Of a stretch of DNA of 64,000 nucleotides, positions 26,701 through 32,849 are shown piece by piece (position 1 is the stretch's first letter; the number at the start of each line of letters is the position of its first letter). Source of the DNA: Deltaproteobacteria bacterium (GTDB taxonomy: Bacteria > Myxococcota > Kuafuiibacteriia > Kuafuiibacteriales > Kuafuiibacteriaceae); assembly GCA_011526105.1 (NCBI GenBank), contig WYAZ01000081.1, positions 1-64,000 on the forward strand, given 5' to 3'. The notes under the pieces were generated by a model. It was given only the letters and a program-made list of their open reading frames with translations, was not told the origin of the DNA and searched no databases. The position numbers and the translations under genes are program-made.

Positions 26701-27496
26701 GACCGACGCCACGGTCCGAGTCACCGCCGGCACGACCACCGTCGAACGAGCGCTCACGATCGAGGTCGTGGCGAACGCGCGGCTGCAGATCGATCCGGTG
26801 CTCCTTCCCAGCGGGGTGTTCGGCATGGCCTACGATGCCTCGCTCACCGCGTCCGGAGGGCTCGCGCCGGTTTCTTGGACGCTCGACTCGGGCAACCTGC
26901 CGCCCGGCATCACGCTCGGGTTGGACGGCCGGGTGTTTGGCACCCCCGCAGAAGTCGGTCGCTTCCGATTCGTGGTCGAAGCGCGTGATGCCGGTTCGGG
27001 GAACTCGGCCTCTCGCGACCGCAACACCTTCGAGATCGACGTCAAGGACAGCGGCGCGTTCCGAATCACGACCACCTCGCTCCCCTATGCCGTAGTCGGG
27101 GTCGACTACGTGGCGCTGATCGAAACCGAAGGGGGCGAGGCCCCCATCACTTGGTCGGTCGTCGAGGGGCGCGTTCCGGATGGATTCACGGACGAGGTCG
27201 CGCCCGAGCGTGGGACCATCCGGTTCTTCGGCACCCCCACATCGGAGGGCCGGACGAATGTCCTGCTCCAAGCCACGGATAGCGCCGGACGGGTCGCGCT
27301 CAGCGCGTACGTCTTCGAGGTCCTTCTCGTGGCCCCTCCCAAGGCGTGTGACCCCAGCGTGGAGGAGTGTCCCAACACGGACGACGACGGCTGCGGCTGC
27401 GCGACCGTGGGACGCCCCCTGGGGGCGGGCGCGTTCGTTTGGCTCGCTCTGGCGGCCGTCCTCGGCCTTTGGGTGCGTCGGCGCACAGAGACCTAG
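20771..27496 (+). CDS. Giant surface protein: in-frame fusion of two tandem paralogues
   Basis: 2241 residues. First half: signal peptide (LAALSLALTGVLAAPVAEAQ), a NIDO-like module (FGVSTNGLLQFD, GGAWQVWLYEGPSG), repeats of CARDB/CARDB-like adhesive domains (about 240-1000), then putative Ig He_PIG-like modules (LPPGLELDG, LPPGLSLSPAGEIGGTPTAA). At residue 1321 the sorting motif GCDC appears, with a hydrophobic helix (1332-1349) and RR at 1354-1355. Instead of a stop, a second signal-like segment (MLALWPNVASAQ) and a second NIDO-like module (FGVSTNGFISFD, GGAWQVWLYEGPAG) follow, then CARDB-like and He_PIG-like modules. The end is a second sorting tail, GCGC at 2207, helix and RRR. See the findings for the fusion. 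The last bases share CTAG with the convergent kinase stop. Confidence 0.85.
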   Translation: MTIRPTYLAALSLALTGVLAAPVAEAQQYIHSTQPRPWVPIQNIPGISGVTTVAFGSPDDSAVSNIPIGFDFTFMGSVKTTFGVSTNGLLQFDSPASSSLSNEAPGLAATPNNWIAPVWDDLVVSAAATALQHGVVGTAPNRIRVIQISEFGRYFSSTGGAWQVWLYEGPSGRFDVQVNGTPANATSFNFTMGYEGPGGSPSHDFLGCAATCGATNFTNAIGNVYSAFISDVPELTGDFTAGTWPRGAFPGASASGEVTVRNLGATAASDVLVHVHLSADGQLDASDRFIGSATLPSVAAGGQPVSGTVDVTIPADVPAGDFRLILEIDPMNDFAEAVESDNVIASTFSFATAYDLSSTALTAPGGATSGNPITFNVTIANNGVPFAGMLEAEVWGSVDQVFDALADVRVGATTLTLTAQNSESAMFQLTLPTIPVGLYYPIIVLDPANVVVELNDINNTFVSSTRFPTGPDFTVSSVTVPNLIQTDGTVQITTVLGSSAVPFTGAVEYRLFVSQDGVLDMSDTAIGTYSATFAGQASISDAQTVTFPTMLPAGAYRIIAVVDPNSAIPETNEMNNAGVSPNATTNAPDLRATVATVSPLSIQVGEVLTVTGQILSVGVTYSGMVAYRIYLSPDDQFDGADTAIGDGTVFLPGLNTIAFSIDITVPPQTPVGRFRVIAVADPVNALAEAIETNNWGVSSQTLDVTGPDLRIEAVTTGDFAFRGRALPVTLTLENDSNLSAGLFEFSIHLSDNDVCNINRDPAMVDVVTGRPYFEVTSLAGGAIQNYSVEVIVPATTSTQTAWVCAFVDVFSRISETNEGNNVRRRPDPVQILFPIPDLTGAIFDASAVGAPGESIAITRLLSNVGVADAPAFEFAYYLSSNPTISTDDILVARMNGSLLEGEDDFAVDVVRLPSGVLAGTYYLGILLDPDSILEESTRANNAVLGPQIQLYEPTIRFTTDRLPNATIGVDYQVGVYAVGGPLGLTWSVGSGTLPPGLELDGAEGIIEGVPTAEGVFRFEIKASSGTAFANRAFDLRVTAPTVALEVGSTTLPTAVAGRAYDVRLIAVGGVPPYRWTLFGARPAGLELSEDGTFSGTPPNPGNFPVNVTVRDDLGATASRTLAFNVIGANQGVVITQLALPSGTVGLPYCGEGDAQPVSFDATGGLAPYSWSIIGAPAPGMRLEPNGRFCGIPEAVGQFPVLVRGQDQTGLFDTSLFILEVTSGTELIITTPSLPDGEAGVAYGTESLSAIRGTEPYTWSLAQGTLPPGLSLSPAGEIGGTPTAAGQFAFTVQVEDGRLRADLQPLSIFVVPSSTSTGATDGCDCRTVSGEEPSSPLLGVLAMGLLLLLFGGLDVRRLFIGASMAAMLALWPNVASAQTYFHSDEASPWVPIAVVPGISNVTPIQWSGTDESVVSGLPIGFGFVFGGATYTSFGVSTNGFISFDPQSSAALSNQVPGTASAPNNLIAPCWDDLQVSSASGAGRFGTVGTAPNRVLVIEVSSFGRYSSSTGGAWQVWLYEGPAGQFEVRLNGTPANASSLSFTMGYEGSSGTPSHDFLGCGAACNAADFQRAVGRVYRAVQDPGVDLAASRVVPPLFGSLGAPVPIEIGFANLHRNPLGPFRFQVVFSPTSRLDPATWSVGHTSNALVLQGFQVQATTVPATPPSNLPAGPYYVGLVLDSDNAITEVSEDNNRLSSTSRIILRDAAPDLTPISVTADRTTANAGDPLVVVARVRNVGALVASGASVSAMLSTNPAISPEDAELGQISLGTVEPQTTVTATISVSVPGNLNTGTYYVGALVDRENLLVELSEGNNGLAVNNPITVQGGALAVVTSRLPNAPVGVAYLARLVALGGNGAYAWALDQGVLPTGLGVTAQGELFGRASVEQCESVVFRVTDGSATARSQPIQICSISPDAPLTIVTREVPVAVAGQEFSFQLIAVGGTATGTGGYAWTGSGLPEGIDVTPSGALAGTPVAAGTTDATVRVTAGTTTVERALTIEVVANARLQIDPVLLPSGVFGMAYDASLTASGGLAPVSWTLDSGNLPPGITLGLDGRVFGTPAEVGRFRFVVEARDAGSGNSASRDRNTFEIDVKDSGAFRITTTSLPYAVVGVDYVALIETEGGEAPITWSVVEGRVPDGFTDEVAPERGTIRFFGTPTSEGRTNVLLQATDSAGRVALSAYVFEVLLVAPPKACDPSVEECPNTDDDGCGCATVGRPLGAGAFVWLALAAVLGLWVRRRTET
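24725..24910 (+). other. Junction of the fused paralogues: internal sorting tail plus internal signal peptide
   Basis: Within the giant protein gene this stretch encodes DGCDCRTVSG, a hydrophobic helix (SPLLGVLAMGLLLLLFGG), DVRR, then LFIGASMAAMLALWPNVASA before a mature-like QTYFHS. The first part matches a Gly-Cys/helix/Arg outer-surface sorting tail and the second part matches a signal peptide with an ASA cleavage site. No stop codon separates them. Possible internal starts are TTG 24824, ATG 24857 and ATG 24866, none with an obvious ribosome site. Confidence 0.75.
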
Positions 27497-30400
27497 AGCT
27501 CTCGCTCTATCCGAAGCCTCCAGCGGAGGTTTTGGGAGCTGGCGGCGAGACTGAGCGCCTCCTCGAGCAGGGTCTGGGCGTGTTTGGCCTCGCCCTCGGC
27601 TCGTCTCAGGCGGCCGAGCTGGAACAGCCCCGCGATCCGGATCTCTTGATTGCCGATGTCTTCGGCCAGCTCGAGCCCACGTTCGATCCGCTCTCGCGCG
27701 GTCTCGAGCTCGAGATCACGCTCGAGCGAGATCGCGCCCAGGTAGATGAGCGCCCAGGCTTCGTAGCGTAGGAATCCGATTTCGCGGGCGATGGCGAGCG
27801 AACGTGAGAGTTGCTGCTGGGCCTCGTGCGGGTCCTTGGTCTGATAGGCGAGGATGCCCAGCTCGCCGAGCCATACAGCCTCGCCCTGACGACTTCCGGT
27901 CTCGCGGGCGATGGAGAGCGCCTCCTCGAGTCGCTCTTTGGCGCCGGCGGTGTCGTCGAGGTCGCTCATCAAGATGCCTAGAGCTCCGGTCCAGCGTTCG
28001 CGGTCCGACCGCACCCCTCTCGCTTCGGCAAACTCCAGGGCCTCTTGGTAGCAGGAGAGCGCGAGCGTCGTGTTTCCTCGCGCGGCGTGGATCATGCCGA
28101 GGTGCCCGAGAAGCTCGGCGGTGTTTCGGCCGCTCTTGTCCGTCCGAGCCGCGGAGAGCGCGCGCTCCAGCTTCTCGAGAGAGCGCGTGTAGTCGCCCTG
28201 ATGGAGCATCACGATTCCCGCCTTGGCCTCGAGATCTTGTGCGAGGTCCAAGAGACCACCCTGCTCCGCGATGTCGCGTGCGGCCTCGAGCACCGCCCGC
28301 GCCTTGGTGTACTCGCCGCGCGCGAGCCTGGTCTTCCCTTCGAGTTCGAGGCTCCGCGCGCCGAGGGACTGACTCGGCGCCGGCACCGGCATGCGGCTGA
28401 GCGTGGCCAGGGCCTCGTCGAGTCGGCCGAGTGCGAACTGTGCGGCCGCGCGCCGGAGGAGGAGCTCGGCCCCGGATGCACGCGGGTCACGGCTGGCCAT
28501 CGCCGCGCGGGGATCCGCCCAGTCGAGGGCCTCCGTCGCTCGCCCAAAGTCCAGGAGGATGTCGATCAGCATGCAGACGACACGGACGCGCCGAGTCACG
28601 TTGGCCGCCTCGCTCGGTCGCTCGTCGAGGATCTCGAGCGCTTCTTCGAGGCGTTTCTGGGCCCCGTCGAGGTCGCCGTGGGCGGCGCCGGTCCTCGCGA
28701 CCACGAGGAGGTATCTCACCGCACGCCCCGGCTGTCCCCCCTGCCGGAAGTGTCGCGCGAGGACGTGCGCCAAGCTGTCTCGGCGACGCGGGAACTCGCG
28801 CTCCAGGCCGCGCGCGAGCTCGAGATGAAGCGCCTCTCGCGCCGCGGAGTCGAGATCTCGGATCAAGGCCTCCCTGAATCCTTCGTGATAGAAGCGGTAG
28901 CGCACGCCATCCTGGGCCACGTTCTCAATCAACAGGTCGGCGCGCACCAACTCATCGATCACGTCGAGCAAGGTGGGCTCGTCGAGGCCGGAGAGCTTCT
29001 TCACGAGATCCGAGGGCAGGACTCGTCCCAGAAGCGCGAGCTTCTCGAGGAGGCGTTGGGCGGTCTCGGAGACGCGACGCAAGCGCTTCAGGACCAGCTC
29101 GTGCCGGCCGGGACGCTTGCTCGAGAAGCGGAGATCGGGATCCGAGAGTTCGACCGCGCCGCCCCTATCGGTATCGTCCGCCTCGGTCTTGAGCTCCGCC
29201 GGCTCTCCGCGGAACACCCAGGCGCCGTGTTTTCGAACCAGAACCTCCTCCGAGAGCCAGGACTGGAGCAGCTCTTGGATCATGAGGGGCAGCCCGTGGG
29301 AGAAGCTCATCAGCTCGTCGAGCAGGGTTGGCGCCGGATGCTTGATCGAGGTCATGGTCCGGACCATCTCCGCGACGTCGGTGACCGCGAGCGGGTCGAG
29401 CGCCACTCGCTCGAGCGCCTGGGTGCTCTCGAGTCTGCGAACGAGCGCCTCCGAGTAGTCGGGGCCTTCGGCGAGCGATCGCCGGGTGAGGACGATTGCC
29501 ACGGGGCACACGGTCTCCCCTTCTTCACCGCCCGGACGAGGCGCAAGCAGCGTGCGCGCCGCATCCCAAATCAGCTCGAGCGTGAGCGTGTCCGCCCAAT
29601 GCAGATCCTCGACGACGAGGACCACCGGTTTGACCAGAGCGAGGCGGCCGATGGCGCCGACCATCGCCTTGTGGAGGCGAACCTTCCGCTCTGGGGCATC
29701 GAGGTGATCGGTGCTCGTGGCGCTGCCGAGGCTCGCGAGCTGTGGAGAGACGGTTCGAACCAGAGCCACGTCCCGGCCGAGGATCCGAGCACGAATGTCC
29801 TTGGGGGCGCGGTCCGCCAGCGTCGCGATCCCATCGAGGATCGCCGCCATGGCGCCGTAGGGGACGTTTCGCTCCGGTGCACACGCGCCCACCAGGAAGT
29901 GGCAGCGCTTTCGCTCCGCGTGTTTGAACTCCTCGAGCAGGCGGGTCTTTCCGATGCCGCTTGGTCCTTCGATGAGCAGAGCCCGACCGCGACCGCGGGC
30001 CGCGCCGTCGAGACTGGAGCTCAAGATGCCGAGGTCCTCCTGACGTCCGCACATGCGAGGCGCGAAGAGGAGCCCCGGCACCGAGGCGTTCATGTCGATG
30101 GCGGTCGAGGCAGCCGCGACACGTCCCAGATAGGTGATGGCCTCCTCCGCGGACTGGAGGCGATCGACCGGGTCCTTCTCGAGCAGGCGATGCGCGAGCT
30201 CCGCCAGCGCGGGGTCGGCGCTCGGCTTTATGCGCAACACCGGCTCCGGGGGCGTGTTGACGTGATGGTGCAGCGCCGCCGGCGGAGGCTCCACCGGGAA
30301 CGGGTAGCCGCCGGTCAGCACCTCGTAGAGGACCACCCCGATCGCGTAGAGGTCGCTGCGACCGTCGATCTCGCCGGTGGTGACTTGTTCGGGGGCCATG

Positions 30401-30924
30401 TACGCGAACGTCCCGAGCAGGCCGCTCGACGAGGTCGGTGTCCTGAGAAGGCGGGCGACGCCGAAGTCCATGAGCTTCACGCGCCCGTCGGGGGTGACCA
30501 GGATGTTCTCGGGCTTGAGGTCTCGGTGCACGATCTTACGTGCGTGAATGTGCGCAAGTGCCCCGAGAATCTGGCGAAATATGTGGACTGTCTCGCGGTC
30601 GCGGACGGGGCCCTCGGGAAAGCTGGCCATGTGCGTGCGCGCGTCTCGGCCGGTCACGAACTCCATCGCGATGAAGGGCGTGTCTTCCTCGATGCCGGCG
30701 TCGAAGACGCGAACGATGCTCGGGTGTCTGAGGCGAGCGAGCGCGCGAAACTCACGCTTGAAGCGCGAGATGCCCTCCTTCTCTTCGGCCGCGTGCGGAA
30801 GCAGGATCTTGAGCGCGACCTGCTCGTCACTTCGAGTGTCGGTGGCTTCGTAGACGACACCCATGCCGCCCGCACCCACCCGGCGGAGCAACTTGTAGCG
30901 ACCGATGTGGCTGGGGGCTCTCAC
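27493..30924 (-). CDS. Ser/Thr protein kinase-AAA ATPase-TPR regulator
   Basis: 1143 residues, GTG start. The kinase domain covers residues 8-265 (VGAGGMGVVYEA, VALKIL, IVHRDLKPENILV, LMDFGVARLL, YMAPEQ). A STAND/AAA-type ATPase follows: CGRQEDLGIL, Walker A GPSGIGKTR near residue 312 and Walker B VVLVVEDLHWAD near residue 435. The C-terminal 400 residues are tetratricopeptide repeats, as in MalT/AfsR-type regulators. The architecture resembles the large multi-domain kinase regulators of myxobacteria and PknK of Mycobacterium. It probably integrates a ligand or partner bound by the TPRs with phosphorylation. Its stop overlaps that of the giant surface protein. Confidence 0.94.
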   Translation of the reverse strand: MRAPSHIGRYKLLRRVGAGGMGVVYEATDTRSDEQVALKILLPHAAEEKEGISRFKREFRALARLRHPSIVRVFDAGIEEDTPFIAMEFVTGRDARTHMASFPEGPVRDRETVHIFRQILGALAHIHARKIVHRDLKPENILVTPDGRVKLMDFGVARLLRTPTSSSGLLGTFAYMAPEQVTTGEIDGRSDLYAIGVVLYEVLTGGYPFPVEPPPAALHHHVNTPPEPVLRIKPSADPALAELAHRLLEKDPVDRLQSAEEAITYLGRVAAASTAIDMNASVPGLLFAPRMCGRQEDLGILSSSLDGAARGRGRALLIEGPSGIGKTRLLEEFKHAERKRCHFLVGACAPERNVPYGAMAAILDGIATLADRAPKDIRARILGRDVALVRTVSPQLASLGSATSTDHLDAPERKVRLHKAMVGAIGRLALVKPVVLVVEDLHWADTLTLELIWDAARTLLAPRPGGEEGETVCPVAIVLTRRSLAEGPDYSEALVRRLESTQALERVALDPLAVTDVAEMVRTMTSIKHPAPTLLDELMSFSHGLPLMIQELLQSWLSEEVLVRKHGAWVFRGEPAELKTEADDTDRGGAVELSDPDLRFSSKRPGRHELVLKRLRRVSETAQRLLEKLALLGRVLPSDLVKKLSGLDEPTLLDVIDELVRADLLIENVAQDGVRYRFYHEGFREALIRDLDSAAREALHLELARGLEREFPRRRDSLAHVLARHFRQGGQPGRAVRYLLVVARTGAAHGDLDGAQKRLEEALEILDERPSEAANVTRRVRVVCMLIDILLDFGRATEALDWADPRAAMASRDPRASGAELLLRRAAAQFALGRLDEALATLSRMPVPAPSQSLGARSLELEGKTRLARGEYTKARAVLEAARDIAEQGGLLDLAQDLEAKAGIVMLHQGDYTRSLEKLERALSAARTDKSGRNTAELLGHLGMIHAARGNTTLALSCYQEALEFAEARGVRSDRERWTGALGILMSDLDDTAGAKERLEEALSIARETGSRQGEAVWLGELGILAYQTKDPHEAQQQLSRSLAIAREIGFLRYEAWALIYLGAISLERDLELETARERIERGLELAEDIGNQEIRIAGLFQLGRLRRAEGEAKHAQTLLEEALSLAASSQNLRWRLRIEREL

Positions 30925-30970
30925 GCGCCGGCTTCACCTGGGGAGCGCCTCAACGCGCGCGCGGAAGGGC

Positions 30971-31324
30971 TCAGTCGGACTTCTTCTTCGCCTTTGCGCC
31001 TACCTTGGCGGTGGCGCCGACCTTGCTCTCCGCCTTGGCAGAGAGACGGTCTACGATCTTGGCTTTGACGCCGACCTTGTCGTCGGCCGTGGCTTCCTCG
31101 TCGGCCTGCTTCTTCATGGCTGCGATGCGGCCGCTCTCCTCGAAGGCGCGGTTCTCGATCTCACGGAGCTTCGCCCACACCTCGGGCTGGTCCCGGCCGC
31201 GCATCTCGAGTTCGAGATCGTCGCGCCCAGCGTGACCGCGGCTCATCCGGAGGACTTTTTCTTCCTCCGGGTCCAGCTTCGCCGACTTGCCTCGACCGCG
31301 GGGTGTTTGCCGTTGATCCTTCAT
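30971..31324 (-). CDS. Small basic protein with Lys/Ala-rich tail, unknown function
   Basis: About 117 residues from an ATG (MKDQRQTPRGRGKSAKLDPE); no strong ribosome site. The first 65 residues are charged and helical (PEEEKVLRMSRGHAG, QPEVWAKLREIENRAFEESG). The C-terminal 50 residues repeat K-V-G-A/V-K/T-A-K units (KVGVKAKIVDRLSAKAESKV, GATAKVGAKAKKKSD), which resemble histone H1-like or KU-tail nucleic-acid-binding extensions. It lies just downstream of the large kinase start on the same strand, but with a 46-bp gap and probably its own promoter. A nucleoid or RNA-binding role is inferred from composition only. Confidence 0.6.
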   Translation of the reverse strand: MKDQRQTPRGRGKSAKLDPEEEKVLRMSRGHAGRDDLELEMRGRDQPEVWAKLREIENRAFEESGRIAAMKKQADEEATADDKVGVKAKIVDRLSAKAESKVGATAKVGAKAKKKSD

Positions 31325-31448
31325 CCAAAATCGACCGTAGCGAAGGCCCGAGATCCGGTCAAATTTCCCGTCCCGCCGTTTGCCGGAGGGCCTCAAAACC
31401 CGCGCCCTGGGCTCGCTGAAGGCCGGCGGTCGAGGCAGAGGTGTGTCG

Positions 31449-31897
31449 GCCTGCCTAACGTGGTCGACCCCCCGCCCTCCGGGGACGGTCGGAGTGAATC
31501 CTCCCTCCCGGCTTCGCTCGGCGGTGCCTCGCTGCGCGCTCCGCTTGCGCGCTCCGCGCGGCGGGTCCCCCCACTCGCGCGGCCGCCCGCGCGCGGCGTT
31601 TCAGATCGGACCTTCGATCCCAACCTATGGAGGGTGGCTTGGGAGTAGTGCCGACGCGATCCGCGCGTGGGTAGAACGGAGGCTGGGCGTCCTGCGCGAG
31701 TCTGGATGACGGAGTTGTTTGTGGGATCGGAGGCGCGCGCCCGACGACCCTCGATCCTGCGCCCCGCACCAAGCCCCACTCCAATCCCCCGACGAGCCGC
31801 GCTCCGACGCCAGCACGGCGCCGCGCCGGGCGGCCGCGCGAGTGGGGGGACCCGCCGCGCGGAGCGCGAGCGGGGGGTCGACCACGTTAAGCAGGCC
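31449..31897. repeat. Composite inverted repeat, possible non-autonomous element
   Basis: The stretch 31325-31992 contains no supportable gene. Its main structure is two nested inverted repeats. The inner arms, 31548-31589 and 31827-31868, are perfect over 42 bp (GCTCCGCGCGGCGGGTCC core). The outer arms, 31449-31475 and 31870-31897, match over about 26 of 27 bp (AACGTGGTCGACCCCCCG core). On the left the two arms are separated by about 72 extra bases, while on the right they are adjacent. The roughly 237-bp spacer holds no recognised gene. The element could be a MITE-like relic or a large bidirectional hairpin. Confidence 0.7.
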
Positions 31898-31990
31898 GCC
31901 TCTCCTCCGCGCCGCCTCTCCTCCGCGCCGCCTCTCCTCCGCGCCGCCTCTCCTCCGCGCCGCCTCTCCTCCGCGCCGCATCTCCTCCGC
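31895..31990. repeat. Tandem repeat, six copies of a 16-bp unit
   Basis: The unit GCCGCCTCTCCTCCGC is repeated exactly five times (31895-31974). A sixth copy with one change (A for C in the sixth position) ends at 31990. It begins within the last bases of the outer inverted-repeat arm and ends two bases before the stop codon of the SUMF1-fold lipoprotein gene. The unit length is not a multiple of three and no start or spacers occur, so it is a minisatellite rather than coding sequence or a CRISPR. Confidence 0.9.
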
Positions 31991-31992
31991 GG

Positions 31993-32769
31993 CTAGTCGT
32001 CCGCCGCGCAGCGAAAGCCGACTGCGCTGTCGGACTCCGTGGGGAGCTTGCCGCGTCGAGCGGTGACGCGAATGAGGTAGTTCGGATCGCTGTAGCCGCC
32101 GCCGCGCACCACGCGCTCTCGTCCGCTCGAAGGGCCGGTGGGGTTCGTGACGTTGCCGTTGTTGGTCCGATACTCGGTGGGATCGTAGTAATCGGCGACC
32201 CACTCGCCCACGTTGCCGGCGACGTTGAGCAGACCGTAGGGGCTCGCACCTTCGCCGAAGGCGTCGACGGGCGCGGTCTTGGGGAAGCCGTCGGCGGGGT
32301 CGCTTGTGTTGGCGCGTTTGGGTTCGAAGCCGCCCGACCAAGGATAACGACGCAGGTCGGGTCCGCGCGCGGCGTGTTCCCACTCGGCCTCAGTGGGGAG
32401 CCGCCGACCGATCCACTTGCAGTAGCGGACCGCGTCTTCCCAGGTGATGCCGACGACCGGGTGAGTGCTCTCGCCGAGGATGTCATCGTCCGCGTAGGGC
32501 GTCGCGACACACGCCTTGGCCTCGACGCACGCCTGGTAGGCTCGGTTGCTGACCTCGGTCCGCTCGATCTTGAAGGCGTCGATCCGCACCTGCCGCTCCG
32601 GGTACTCATCGGGCTCCCCGGTGTTGTCGCCCTGGGTGAAGCTGACGCTCGGTACGGAGTCCAGTTCCGTCTTGATCGCCGAAGGTGCGGCCGACGGGGC
32701 GTCTGGGCGGGCGTGGCGGTAGCAGCCGCCGACGAGCAAGGAGATCAGCAACATGGGAGCAGCCTTCAT
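31993..32769 (-). CDS. SUMF1/FGE-fold lipoprotein
   Basis: 258 residues from an ATG. The N-terminus (KAAPMLLISLLVGGCYRHA) is a lipoprotein signal with a GGC lipobox. The mature part is a formylglycine-generating-enzyme-like (SUMF1) fold: VRIDAFKIERTEVSNRAYQA near residues 61-80, HPVVGITWEDAVRYCKWIGR, RLPTEAEWEHAARG, GLLNVAGNVGEWVADYY, VVRGGGYSD and VGFRCAADD. The two catalytic cysteines of true FGE in the loop after RGGG are absent (YLIRVTARRGK here), so sulfatase activation is unlikely. Such lipoproteins often accompany bacterial kinases and surface systems as ligand-binding or scaffold modules. Divergent from the Cys-rich lipoprotein gene. Confidence 0.9.
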   Translation of the reverse strand: MKAAPMLLISLLVGGCYRHARPDAPSAAPSAIKTELDSVPSVSFTQGDNTGEPDEYPERQVRIDAFKIERTEVSNRAYQACVEAKACVATPYADDDILGESTHPVVGITWEDAVRYCKWIGRRLPTEAEWEHAARGPDLRRYPWSGGFEPKRANTSDPADGFPKTAPVDAFGEGASPYGLLNVAGNVGEWVADYYDPTEYRTNNGNVTNPTGPSSGRERVVRGGGYSDPNYLIRVTARRGKLPTESDSAVGFRCAADD

Positions 32770-32849
32770 GGTGGAGAGGGGAACCGCGGACCCGGCTCTC
32801 CGTCAAGAGGACGATAACCCCGGCCTCTCACAGGGCGTTTGGTAGGCAC

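Noticed and set aside
31895-31990. The tandem repeat as a CRISPR array
   Set aside because: Units are 16 bp and directly adjacent with no spacers, and no cas gene is present.
31625-32383. A minus-strand open frame running from the SUMF1 gene into the repeat region
   Set aside because: It crosses the 16-bp tandem repeat and gives a Gly/Arg/Glu repeat; no start or motif supports it.
31993-32769. SUMF1-fold lipoprotein as a sulfatase-activating FGE
   Set aside because: The catalytic Cys pair is missing and no sulfatase is nearby.
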